The notes under the pieces were generated by a model. That model did no database searches. It was given only the letters and a program-made list of their open reading frames with translations, and was not told the origin of the DNA. The position numbers were made by a program, and so were the translations under genes. Shown here piece by piece: positions 15,111 through 28,160 of a stretch of 64,000 nucleotides of DNA; the first letter of the stretch is position 1, and each line of letters begins with the position of its first letter. Source of the stretch: Cucumis sativus (Eukaryota; Streptophyta; Magnoliopsida; Cucurbitales; Cucurbitaceae). The stretch lies in the NCBI RefSeq assembly GCF_000004075.3, contig NC_026661.2, positions 18,690,307-18,754,306 of the forward strand, read 5' to 3'.

Positions 15111-17421
15111 CTAAGGTGGAGTCAGACCGGAGAAGAAAGGAATCTCGGTCGAGTTCAACCACGAGCTACCTTGTATAAATCTCTCAACCGTAAATTGACT
15201 CGCTTCTGTTGCGTTAGTAATAACTCGATAACCCGGCCAAGTTACTCGCATGGTTGTATTTGAACCAGGCCCCCTATTTAAATACTCCCCATAATACAAA
15301 GTATCCAATGCAAATGTCCCATTCCACTCAAGCCATCCAACCGGTTCAATCAATTGTCCGATAAACGATCGGAGAAAAACTGTCCTCGAGTACAACTTCC
15401 AAGGACGACCCAAGTAAGTTCTAAACGAGGAAAGAACTGGGATTAGGTCAGAGGCAGCTTCAACCTTACAGTTGAGGATTGAGATTCCAGTGTTTTGATT
15501 GGGGTCTTCGCGACCTTGAGCAGTGAATATGTTGCGTTGATTTGAATTGGGTTTCCGAGCATAAAGGTTGCAATTTTGGAAAACAACGGCAGCGTTACCA
15601 AAAATGAAATCAATGGTACCATAGACATCACAATCGCGGTAGAATTGACGAAGGGAGTGAACGTAGAGAGTGTCTTGATAGCCAATGAAGCTACATTGGT
15701 AAAATGCTGAGAAGTCAGAGTTGCTTCGTAAGGCTACAGCTTGGTGCTTGCTTGGACCCGCATAATTCTCAAATGTTATGCCTTTTGCTATGAACCCAGT
15801 GCCAACCACCGCTACATAATAAACAAAACCTGTGTTATTGCTAATAGTGAATAAATTTTGAAGAACAATGAAAAATTATCTTTTTCATTCCTAAGTTAAA
15901 AAGAGTGTTTAAAAGATTGTCAAAGTATTTATTTTTTAACTTTTAAAATAGTTATATGATATTTAAAATTTTTAAAAAATTAAGAGAAAAAGAGATCATG
16001 TGTCATATAATTATTTAAAATAGGAACTTAACCTTTTCGTAAAAAGGTAGTGTAAAAACTTGGATGGAGGAAAATGAATCCAAGTCCTTTTGTCCTTACT
16101 AAATACACTTGTCACATGAGCCCAACAACTCACGTTGACATCCTAAACCTACATTTTAAAACTTAAAAACAAATGTTTTTGAAATCTAAACAAAATTAAA
16201 ACAGATCCAAAATTTTTAGAATCTTTTGAAGATTGTATTATTAAAAACTAATTAAACTACCAACTTAAATAAAATCATCTGAGAGCCAAGATCTGATCAT
16301 ACTCAGGTGGTTTCATAAATTCAATAAGAATGTTAAAAAAAGAACTGACCAACGGTGGCTGATCGGAAAGTAGTCCAGCCGTCGACGACATTCCGGTCGG
16401 CCTTTATCAGCGTCTTTCCGATTCCGTCGCCGACGAACATCAAGTTTGACTTTGCCCTTCCTATTTCCACGTTCTCAAAATACGCCCCTGCTTTTATGTA
16501 TATTACAAACCTGTCCCATAACAAATCCACTTTTTCTCTTAATTATCATTTTTCAAAGCTTATGATTATGAATTTAATTACTTCAGTTCAAGAAAACCTG
16601 GTGGTGCTCGCATTCGGAGCGGCGGCCACGGCCTCGCTCACAGTCGTGAAATTCCCGGACCCATCCTTCGCCACTACCATATTGAACTTCGTCTCATTCA
16701 CTGCCGCCTGCAACAATCTCCGATCCTTAACCGAAACCCACTTCGGAAACCCACCTTTGACTGCCCCATACTCCGGCAACATCTCCTGATCTACCCCCGT
16801 AGCCCTATTAACTCCAGGGATTTTCTTCAACATCGCCAAATCAATACTTAAATGTTGTCCGATTTTCCCCAAATAAAGTTCCACCCTGCTCCTCACAGTT
16901 CCCGAACTATTATAAAACCCATCAACACAAGTTCGGTGGTTGGTCATGGCGGCGCTGACCAATGTCAACAAATCGTGGGAGTGAAGAGCAGGGGATTGCG
17001 ACGGCGCCAGATCGAAGATCGAAGCTTTGAGCTCTGCAATGCTGCCGTCGAGAAGCTCAAGACAGTCGTCGAGGGCGTGGCGGTCGGTGGGATTTAGGCC
17101 ACTGTAAAGGTGAGTCTTGAGGTTGGTGCAATTGGTGTAGGCAAGGAGGACCTCACGGGAAGTGAAGTTGAGGGCACTGCCGGCGAGCTTTTCCGGGGAG
17201 AGGGAAGCCAATTGGGGAAAAGAAGAGAGTTTAGAGAAACAGAGGTCTGGGAAGAGAGTGCCATTGCAAAGGGATCGAGCAGTTTGGTGGACTTGGGGAT
17301 TTGAAGAAATGGGTTTGAAGGAGAAGAGGAAGAAGATGAAGAAGAAAGGGGAAATGGTGGAAATGGTGGAAATGGAGGTGGGGTTTGAAGAGATTTGAGC
17401 TCTGTTTCTCAGGCCGTACAT
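15111..17421 (-). CDS. Pectin methylesterase with N-terminal inhibitor-like pro-region (PME1)
   Basis: Three exons: 17421-16598, 16510-16350, 15811-15111, in phase, giving 561 residues. Residues about 24-40 form a hydrophobic signal segment or anchor. Residues about 45-200 are a PMEI-like pro-region with the usual cysteines ([23 protein letters not shown]). DRRLLQ (233-238) is a typical subtilase cleavage site that would release the catalytic domain. That domain carries all hallmarks: GAYFE, KHQAVAL (Q352), GYQDTLY (Q374, D375), DFIFG (D396) and LGRPW (R464). The enzyme removes methyl esters from wall homogalacturonan, changing stiffness and access for pectinases. The first intron (87 bases) splits the Arg of TTR|FVIY. 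PME2 lacks that intron. The second is shared in position and phase with PME2. The 5' leader contains a long GAA/GAG tract. Confidence 0.95.
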
Positions 17422-17430
17422 GTCTGAAAC

Positions 17431-17483
17431 AGAGGAAGAGGAGGAGGAGGAGGAGAAGAAGAAGAAGAAGAAGAAGAAGAAGG
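17431..17483. repeat. GAG/GAA trinucleotide tract in the PME1 leader
   Basis: On the plus strand GGA units pass into an uninterrupted run of about ten GAA units. On the gene's strand it is a CT-rich tract directly upstream of the ATG at 17421. CT-rich leaders are common in plant genes, and the repeat is likely length-variable. Confidence 0.85.
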
Positions 17484-17539
17484 GGGAGAGTTGGATATGG
17501 GTGTTGAAGAGGTGAGTGGATGAAGATCCATCCTACTTC

Positions 17540-18693
17540 GTTTTATTGTTATTATTATTATTGAGAAATTAGTAGGTTTTAATTTTAAAGTTTCATGATT
17601 CACTAATAATCATGCTCTAAACTTTTCTCTCTCTTTATTTCTATCAACTTTTTATCAAATTCAAATTTGAGTGTTATCATTGAATTTTGATATCATTAAA
17701 ATCTGAAAAATAGGCCATAATAGGGGTTATTTGGAAAAAGGGTAAGTTTTTTTTTTTTAAAAAAAATAGAAACAAGGGGTGATTTAAAAACTATTAGGTA
17801 AAATGGGTAGATACATTTTTTTTTTTTTTAAGCTGGAATGAAATTAAAGAGTTAATTTTGACCAAAAAAAGACAAAAGAATAAAAAAATGACTTGAGAAA
17901 AGAGAGATTAATTAGATTTGACAAGAGAGAGATTAATTGTTTAATGACACATTGACCAAATTGGAAATTGAAAAATCATTCTAATCAAAGTGAACGAATT
18001 ATATAATATTATTTTTATTTAAAAAAAATATATTTCTAAGTAGCTTTCACTTACATGTGTTTAATAAATGAGAATAAAATCTAATGAATACTCGAATAAA
18101 AAATATTTTATAATGATTTAATTCATTGTTATATGAACTAAAAAAGTTATTTGGAAAAATGGTGGGTTTAAAAATTTCTAGTGATCCTTCCATTTTTTCC
18201 TCTACAAAACTTAGCTTTTTCATTTCCTTGTAACCAAATTTAGCTTTTTCTCCTTTGTATTATATTCATACCTCTCTAATTATCACTGTTATTGATTTTG
18301 ATTGGTGAAAGACAAAAATAATTAACCGAACTTACTATCTAAAACCACTTTTTTATGAATCCAACTCCAAATTCAAATAAAATGAATCACATAAAACAAA
18401 TTCAAATTAAAATCCATCTAAACCACAAAATTAACAATATTAGGAAGAATAGAAAAACTAACTTCAGAAAGAAACTGAGTCTTTGACAGAAGGTTGATGA
18501 AGAAATTGAGTAAATGTGAAAGAAAGAAAAAAAAAGGAACAATTTAAAGGTGAAATTGAACAGAAAAGGCTGACGAAAGATTGAAGAAATATTTTAGTGA
18601 GTTTTTTTCTTTTCTTACGTATAAATGAAAAAGGTAAGTTTTATAAGAGGAAAAAAAAGTGAAGAATCATTCACTTTAATTACAATGCTTAGC
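17540..18693. other. Intergenic region between PME1 and tRNA-Tyr
   Basis: AT-rich with several T runs (17750, 17820). It must hold the PME1 promoter on the minus strand, but no TATA box was convincing. A purine-rich stretch at 18470-18660 shows no open frame. Confidence 0.5.
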
Positions 18694-18701
18694 AAAAAAA
18701 A
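18694..18701 (-). terminator. RNA polymerase III terminator of tRNA-Tyr
   Basis: Eight A on the plus strand, that is eight T on the gene's strand, starting immediately after the discriminator base of the tRNA. Confidence 0.85.
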
Positions 18702-18790
18702 TCCGACCTGCCGGATTCGAACCAGCGACCTAAGGATTTAGCTGCAAACCATACTACAGTCCTCCGCTCTACCAACTGAGCTAAGGTCGG
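18702..18790 (-). tRNA. tRNA-Tyr (GUA) with a 16-base intron
   Basis: Minus-strand sequence folds into a full cloverleaf. The acceptor stem CCGACCT pairs perfectly with AGGTCGG, and A is the discriminator. The D arm (GCTCAGTTGGTAGAGC) and T arm (GGTTCGAATCC) match the A and B boxes. The anticodon stem GAGGA pairs with TCCTT, and the anticodon GTA lies at 18757-18755. The intron (18753-18738) follows the base 3' of the anticodon, the canonical site, leaving a 73-base mature tRNA. Plant nuclear tRNA-Tyr genes characteristically carry introns and plastid ones do not, so this is a nuclear gene. A CAA triplet (18795-18793) just upstream is the usual plant Pol III start context, and an oligo-T terminator follows. 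Confidence 0.96.
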
Positions 18791-21700
18791 AATTGTTAAT
18801 ACCTTATTAAATTTTATTTATATAAATAATATACATATTAATCTTTTACCTAAAGAAAATAAATATTATAAAGATGTCATGATTATAAATATCAAATTGA
18901 AAAAAAGTTACCTTGTGAGAGACATTGTAAATTTTATAAAATAGAAATGGTTAAAATAAATAAGACAGAACTAGAACTACAATACCATGTAAAACACAAT
19001 TTTTAAAGTATCAACATCACTTACTCACATATGATAGACAGGCACATCTCACTAGGTGCACTTATGACATGTTATATCAAAGAATTGACTATGCTTTTTC
19101 TTTTTATGAAAACCTTTAATAAATATGTGTGAAGTACAAAGTTGTGCTTTAAAATTACAAAGCGTGTTCTAAAAATGAAGCATGCACAAGGTTTGTGATA
19201 TAGACGTAAATACAAAAGAGCATCTACCTACAAAATAACAATTACCATCTTTAACTATGACTGCTTTCACTAGTGTGTTTTACCCCATCCTTTGTTTGCA
19301 TTTGTGGCACTTTTAATTTATTTATTAACTTTAGGTTTTGTTTTATAGGATCACAAATTAGATTGGTTGTATCCTTTCTTTTTAATTTTTTCTAAAATAA
19401 ATTATTTTCTTTTTTAAAAATAATTTTAATTTTTGAATCATGAACCAAAGGGAATCTAAGAATTTGTTTAGCTTCACTAGTGCATTTTTTTTATATATTT
19501 AAACTCTTTGCTAGAAAAAAGAAACGTTTAATTAAATAACTTTTTATTTTAAATTGTTGTTAAATTTGTAAAATTTATTATAATATATATGTTTAAACAT
19601 TTCAAGATCTAAATTAGCAATCCAATAACCAAATTGTCCCTAAGGTAGATCTTATAGTTTTGGAATAGTGCACCAAAAAATGATTAAAATTAAACTTGTT
19701 GAAAAAACAAGAAACAGCCCAAATACGAAAATCCAAAAAATATAATATTTAAAATAATAAAATATAAAATATAAATAATTATACACACTGATGAGTATTT
19801 ATTATTAATAGTATTTATAATTAAAAATATAAATTTTTTATTATTAGATTGCATGAAAATAGTTTTGCAGTTAGGTCCTTTTTGGACAACTTTTTGTGAT
19901 TTGTTGCTATCAAAGTTTTCTTTTCATTATCTCTTTACTTTTCCTTTTCTTTTTCCTTATTACTTTGTTTCTCTTTTGACAATTTTCAAACAAACTTTTA
20001 TAAATGGAAAGAAAAAAATAAATTTTGGATTTAGTTTTCGTTTTATCTTTTTTAGTTTGAGAATGTTGCAATCTTAGTTTGAGACTTCTATTTTTGCCTA
20101 ATTAGTGTTGTTTAAAAGTAAGTTTTGACTCGATTTTAACGTAGTTTCTAAGTTTCAAAACATTGCATTTCTATTTTTAAGATTTGAGTTTTGTTTCAAT
20201 TTGATTACTAAATTAAATCTCAAGATTTATATTTTTAATCACGATTTTTTACTACATACTCAATTTAGTCTTTCACGTTAATGTCTTTTAGTTAACTAAA
20301 TTTGTAAAAAATTAAAGTTAAAAGTATAAATCTTAAAACTTAAAAGCAATTGAAACGATAAAATCAATGGCTTTATAATTTTCTTTAAACTAAACAAAAC
20401 ACAAATTTATAATTTTCTTCATCTTAAGCTAGTCAATGGCTTTAAACATGAACGTCGAACTTTTTTCATCTTAAAAACGCATGTTGTTCGATATCACCTC
20501 TGGGTTCGCATTGGACTTTGGACGTTGTTGAAGCAACCCTTCAACCAAACTTTTGGAAAAAGAAGAATGTGACTTAAATGTTAAGACAAATACAAAAAGG
20601 TGGAGACAAACTTGAGGGTGCACCGACAAATTTAGAGAAATCTTAGGGATTGAAAGAGAAAATTATTAAGTAACTAATTGGATTAATTAGTTTAAATTAT
20701 TGGTGGGGAATCAAATGAAATCTCCCAAATTTAAGTATTTCATTTTACAAACAACCAAATCAATCTTAAAGATATTCATTTTCTTAATTATATATTTATA
20801 TTATGACATTAGGGAGGAGACAATTCTTTTCAAAAATAATTTTCTAAATATTAAAAGAGATTTATTTAGGGACATCAAAGACTAAAAATACATATTATAA
20901 AAACTATTAATTATGCTTATAGATTTAGGAGATAAAAATAGTATATATTAAAAAATTTAGAAATTTAAATCCATATATTCGTTCAAATGTGAAGATTTAA
21001 AAAGACAGTTTTTCTTAAATAAATCTACGTTCAGTGTATTTAACAAAATTGGCAATAAATAAAATATTTTTATGTTATAATGAAGTTTCTTTTTATAAAT
21101 AAGAAATTTGAAATAATGTATCCTCTCATTTCTTTTGGATCAAAAACTAGTTCAGTATATAAAAGTATAGATAAGAGAATAAAAGATGATATTTTTCAAG
21201 GAAATTAAGAGTTTGCTGTTGTAAAAGAAGTAAACAAAAAAAGTTAAAGAAAACTAAAATTATATAGATATGAAATCGTGTGGGCAAATATAGGAAGGCC
21301 ATAATTCCTCCATTGTTGAGCCATGATGAATGTAAGTAATGCAGTGAGCAATATTTAATGAGGCTTTATTAAACCATTGTTGGTCTCACATGCCCTTAAA
21401 TAGAATCACATGTCGTGTCTGTCCCATTACCCCCTTATCCCAGTGAACCAAATGTGCCATTCATTATACATTTATATCACTGAATTCGATGAGTAATCTA
21501 TATAGAATTTCTGTCAATTACAATCAAGCACACGAGTTTGTTATAGACGTTTTATTAGTTCGTCAAATATGGATCATAAAAATTTTACTTCATACCTTAT
21601 ATTTAAAAATAAAAAATGTATCTCAATCATTGTTAAGCTATGCTCATATTTGTCTAATAACTTAGTTTAATGCCACACCATCTACAAGAATTTTATAATG

Positions 21701-22485
21701 ACTCACAAACAACCTATTTTGGTGAAAGAAAATACTTGCACTTCTCTTGAGTACTAGACTCTCTCAACTACATCTTCTTTCTCTTCAATGACAAATGAAG
21801 ATCACGTCACTTGGCAGAACTTAGGCAGAGCCTAAATGGAAACCTTTTCTCATTTAATAATGAATAAAGCTTCAAGAGGAACTCCTGATCACAATCTACC
21901 ATCTTTTTGTTCATAACCAATAAGATTGACACATGAATTGTGGTGTTTGGCAAAAGCACCATATAGTGCCACAATTCTCAAGAATCAAAACTTGTGGGAC
22001 AAACATCTCGAGAGATAACTACACCTAAACTCTAACATAACAACAAAGGATGATTGGAGACTTTTTTCCTTATGGCCATGTTTTGAACTCGTCACAAATT
22101 GGTTAGGTTGTTTTGAAAGATGCATGATTGTTCATGATATGTATAACACAATTAACAAGTAGATACCTCACAACTCTTAAATCTCTAAGAAAACAAAGCC
22201 CTTCTTTCAGGCCCTAAACTCTCACTTGGGCCCTTAAATGGGCCTCCTCTAAAGAAATCCCTTTCCTTTTATATTTAAATAAATAAATCTACCAATATTT
22301 TTATTTTCTTTTCCATTTTATTTGTCTATTATGCGTTTATTAATATTTCCTTTATTTCTGTTCAGTGAAAATTAACTCTCATTGTTTGAGTTTGTTTGGA
22401 AGAATATATCTAACAAAATACGAATAATCCAACAACCTCAGTAACTCGAACTATCTAACTTATTTTAAAATTTAGCTTGGATTTG

Positions 22486-22507
22486 ATTATTATTATTATT
22501 ATTATTT
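22486..22507. repeat. ATT microsatellite
   Basis: About seven ATT units in a row. Confidence 0.85.
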
Positions 22508-25500
22508 GAGTTGGTTTGGATCTCCGGTCAAGGTTTGAAAATTTAGATTCAAATAAACCTAACCAAAATTAATGATGTATATATATCTATATTAAGTTTT
22601 ATAATATGATGCGTGGAACGTATTTTTATTTTAGAAGTTTGGTTCATATTTAACTCTCCTAAAATAATATTAGATGTTTTAAAACTTTTTGTTAATTATT
22701 ATTGTAATGATGTTGTAGTTCATATAGACTATTTCAGATGTGTGAATTTATGGACGTTACGTCATAATTCTTTTTAAAAAATTTAACAAATAATAGAAAT
22801 GAGAAAAAATAATTAAAAGGGAAAGGATTAGAAAATATTTTCAAATTTGTTAGGTTTTAATCTTTAATGTCTAGAAAAATGCCAATGTTTATTATACTAA
22901 ATAGAAATACTTTTTGGCATGGCATCATCAAATTTCAACCAAAACTAATCCAAAGTTTGATTTTATCTCTACTCCTCTCGTCAAACTTTTTGCCTTTTTC
23001 GTTTATTTGATAATAGATCTATAATTTTATTTAAGACGAATATTATAAATTTGAATAAATATTTATAAAAACATATACCAGAAGAATATGTTGTTTAAGA
23101 TAAATAAAGATCAGGGCAGTGATAATTAACACAAACATTTGATATTTTAAGATTAATTAGAGTTCTATATTTAATCAACCATAATTGCATTAAAAAAAAA
23201 GAAGAAGAAGAAAAGAAATAAAGATTAAAATAGGAAAGAGAGAAAAAAATGTCTCAGTGAAGCATTGACAAATTGTTCCTCCGTCGGCGGCGGTGGTTGT
23301 CGGTGGTTTGTGTACAGTCAACAGTGGAGGAGGAAAATGACCAATAAAATGAACAAATCTAAACCAAAATACTTCATTTTCAAAATCTCAATTAAAAAAA
23401 TGAAATTTTCTTTTCTTTTTCTAGGAAAAAACACTTTCAACCCAAACACTTCAATTTAAAATTCAGTGTATAAATTATTTCAACACAACAATTTATAACT
23501 AAATTTAAAAAGAAAATACTTCAAATAGGGTTGATGATTTGAACCTACCGCGTTGAATTAAGTTTCATATTATATATTTATAACTCAAAAAATTAATAAA
23601 TATTATTAAACAAAATATATCATTATTATTTTCTTTATAAACATGATTTATGTTATAAAAAAAAGTGTATAATTGTCTTTTTTTATTATTATTATATCAT
23701 TTTACTAAATTACATAATATACTTTCACTTTTTCTAAAAAAATTAAGTATAATATTTTTTATATAATATTGTTTTTATGTAATACAATTTTACATTTTAA
23801 ATTTTAATAATAAAAAATGATATGATTTTCAAACCATTTTTCTAACCAAAATACACATTATCAATATAGATTTTCCAGCAAACACACATTTTTAACGGGT
23901 AAATTGAAAAACATTTATGAAACATTTTAGAATTGAATTAATTTCAACATTTTTATTGTTCGGTGAACTTTTGATGGAACGTTTTGGATTTAATTTATAA
24001 TATAAAATTCATTATGTTCCAACAATTTTCAATTCATCTTTTTTTCCTTATCTTTTTTACCTTTCGCAATCTCATTTTTATTACTCATTTTTCCAAAATT
24101 TTCTAATTTACAATAATCATGATTACATTTCAATTTCTACACAACCGACTTTCAAATGCTAGACCTAACTTTTATACCAAAAATTAAGTTTTTTTTCTTG
24201 ATTTTGTTCTTATTAGGAAGAAGAATAAAGAAAATGACAAATTAAAGAAGATTTTTTTAAAAAAATGTTGCAATTACGAGGAAGACAAAGTTTGGAAATT
24301 GTGTTGTTCATTGAGACTTTAAAGTGTGGATTAAAAAAAAAAACCATTTAATTAAATTTGCCATTTTTCTCCTCTTATTTTCAAAATCGGTTGAATTTAG
24401 GAATTGGGGAATAAAAAATAGAGTGGTGGTAATTTAAAAATAAATAAAGAGGAAATGTTTGGATCACCATCACATACTTACTTTTTTAGTTGTTTCACTA
24501 TCATATATATACTAAAATTTCAACATTTTAGCTTAAAAATAATTATGCCCCACCCCTATATAATACTCTTTTGTCACAACCAATTCTAATCTTAAATTAA
24601 TGAACCAAAAAAGAATGTATTAAACTTTTTTTTCTCTTCTTTTTATAAGAAGAAAAATTATTGATATAGAGATGTGTCTCTTATACCATATAATGAGAAA
24701 CTTAATGTCGAGACCACTCATATTGATATATACTTTTAGTAATCCTCTCATCTAACAAAAATCTATTGACAACTCTCTTCTTTCACCACATATTTCTGTT
24801 AAAGACAACATATCATTGTTAATAAGGCTCCACCAAAGACTAAACATCTATCATTTTGTTTGAACACTCAAAGATTATCATCCACAAAAACTAACAAGGT
24901 CGACATATGTATTAACTTTCACATTCATCAATATTTGTTCATTTAGTTTTAGATTCTTTCATCTAGTACTCCACTATAATGAAGAGTGTCAAGATCATAA
25001 TCTTCTCCTATAGTGTCGATGATTACTAATTAGGTTTTATGACTTTTGTTGTTTGATATCAAAAAATTCATGCATAATGTCACCACGTAAGAGTACACCT
25101 AACGCTGCAAATTTCATATTTAAAAGATTATTTTAATATCACATGTTAGATCTTAACGTCGTATTGTCATAAAATGACACCAATTAAATGACGATCCATG
25201 CACAAAAATCATACATATTTTATATTTGTAATTAACCTAAAGTTTGAAGAAGAAAAAATAGTATATGGTGAGAGATATATTATATTACACTAATTAATTT
25301 AGATTAAAAACTTTGGCCTTTACGAATGTTAGGCAGAGATTTGTAAGATTTTGAAATCTCTTATAATTCCTCGATGATTGAACCATCACTTCCTTTCACT
25401 ATCATAATAAAAAATCAAATTTGTTTTCCTTTGTGAGATTTTTATTATTTTCTAAAATAAAAACCTCTCCATTTATGATTTTTTTTAAAAAAAATTAAAA

Positions 25501-28027
25501 TACTGTGTGGGTCGCAATTTGGAAAGAATATTTAGTTTGAAAATTCTGTTTTTCGTTTTATAATTATAATATATAACAACTACTTTAATAATATATTATT
25601 GCAATCAATTAATTGCTAAATGAATCTCTTTTTTTAATGATAAATAGAGTCAGATTGATGCGGCGTTTTTGTAATTTTTTTTAAGTCAGTTTAGCTAATT
25701 ATATTTGTTATGAATTAATTAATTGATTTGGTGAGTAGTATGCAATAATTATTGAGTAATTATTTTTCTTTTGCAATGATTTAGTATAAAATAACAAAGG
25801 TGAAGTATGAAATCATATCATAAGAGAAGAATATGTGTATAATTATATATCTTTTAGTTAGTTAATAGTATGCATAAATGAAGTTATAGAGAATAATATT
25901 TGCATCTCTCTTTTGTTCTTATTTATTTATTTTTATAAAATTTCTACGTTGAAGATACATATGTATATGAATGAATAATCACATCATTTTTCTGATCGTT
26001 ATACATATATAGAAAAAAATTGTATATTATCTTACGTATATTAGGTATTATATAGTTCGTAAATATATGAAACACTACAATCGAATAATAATAGAGTTAT
26101 AGTTAGTGAAGATGATTAATCACACTTTTGTTTACAATTTTTATTGTCTTTGTTTTTTTAGTTACTACTCTTAATTTCTAGTATTAAAAAAATAGCTATT
26201 AATTAGAATATAATACTTTTGAAACATTTTTGTTTCTTTTGGAATAAAATGAAAACCACAAATTTAACCATATGTAAACGACTCCTATATATATACAACT
26301 CCTATATATATATATTATATGGTTGTTCTTATAATACCCTTTTCTTGATAATTATTATTTTTATGCGTCAAAATGAGTGGGAACACTTGATTTTAGAGCT
26401 TCAATGGTTTTTGAAGGTTGAATTTGATATTTATGATTTGTTGAAACTTCACACCTAAATTATTGTTGTTATTATTATTTGAAATTGATACCATATTCAA
26501 TAACTACAACATTATTCTCAATACATAATAACAATAAGTTGGTATTTTAATTAAAAAGAAATTATTAATAGAAGATTGATAAATAAAGAAAAAAAAACTC
26601 ATTGTTTTTCTCCCAATTTTTTATTTCTTTAATAGATCAACCCAACGTTGTATAATTGAATGACGTAAGAAATGAGACATATGATGTAAACAAAATTAAA
26701 ATAAAACATAATTACACAATAATTCACGTACCATTTGAAAACTATAATCTAATTTAATGAGATAATAATTTTGTTTTTAATTAGTAATATTTGAAAGTTT
26801 TATTTTAAAAGGGAATTATTATAAATTTTAAAAAAAATAGTTGAAAATTATAGATATATAGGTGATAAGTTATATTTTGGAAAGAAAAGTTGTATGAAAA
26901 AAAGAAAATGATAGTTTGAAAATGAAAATAATAAATGTAGAGGAAGAAAAGGGTTGATATTAGTTTTGTAGAAGATGGCAGTATGGCACCCTTCTTGGAC
27001 TGCATTAAGTATAGGAACCTAATAGTACCACTCAACACTTAATTTAATTGTATTTTCATCCACTTTGACATTGTCAAAATTAATTAAATCATCCAATTAA
27101 TATATAGACGCGGTTTTGTAAATTAAACCCTAAGTCAACCCTACCTTATTTTTCCATACTATTTGTCACACACCATTTACTTTCTTTTTTTTCTCTCTTT
27201 ATAATATCCCTTTCCCACCTCTTTTTCCTTTTCATTTTTTTACTCTAAACTTTTCAAGCTAACTCAAACCACATCTCAACTTTACAAAATATTACCATTT
27301 TAACAACTGGAGTAATTTTAATTCTTTAATATAAATTTGTTTTTTCATCTTAATATGCTTGCAAAAAAACTGTACGATACAAAACACATACAAATTTATA
27401 TTTTTTTATAAAAAAATTGCAGAAAATAATATAATTTTTAAGTTTAGGGTTGAAATGTGATGAGATGAAAATTTTAAAATATAATTAATTGATGCATTTG
27501 ATTCAAATTGGGTGAATTTTGGTATATTTTTCCACTTCATTATACTTTTTATATTGAAAAATTAGGTCGTCTAGGTTGACTATTAAGGTTCTCGTATCTT
27601 TATTTTACAACTAAGAAAATATGAATTATGGTCTTTACTGTGACATTTTTTTTATTATAATAATAACAATTGGGATTATAATAAATCTTGTTTATAGAAT
27701 AGTATAAGAAAAAGTTATCAATGTTGACTTCAAACCAATTGAATCTGAATTTCATAGGTTTGAGTTTATTAAATTGAAACCTCAATTAATGATATCCTAT
27801 TTGTTTTCTATTTTTTGTTTTTTTTAAATATCATGTGTTTGATAACTAATTTTTCTTTCGATTTTTTTTACTATGCTTTAGATATTTATAAACAAAATAA
27901 CTTGTAAATTTTGAGAAACAAAAATTCAAAACTTGCTTGATTTTTGAAAATATTGGTATAAACTAGATACCAAAATAAGAAATGATAGTATATGATAACA
28001 ATTTCAAAAATAATAATCAAGTATATA

Positions 28028-28160
28028 ACAATATTTTAAAAAAATTATAAATTAAATATTGTAATGTTTATCGGTCATAGATTTCTACCGTTGAATGATA
28101 GACTTATATATCGTTGATAAACTTTGACAATTTTTGTTATATTTGTAAGTTTTTATAAAA
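28028..28160. repeat. Possible third, diverged foldback repeat
   Basis: Shares the arrangement of the copies at 3.6 and 5.6 kb: a T/A-rich outer arm, words such as GATAGAC and GATAAAC in the middle, then ATATTTGTAAGTTTTT. Arm pairing is imperfect and membership in the family is uncertain. Confidence 0.3.

Noticed and set aside
16355-16789. 144-codon plus-strand frame and other plus-strand frames across PME1
   Set aside because: Mirror images of the strongly coding PME1 exons. The same applies to the minus-strand frames over PME2 (34,153-34,455 and 32,279-32,645).
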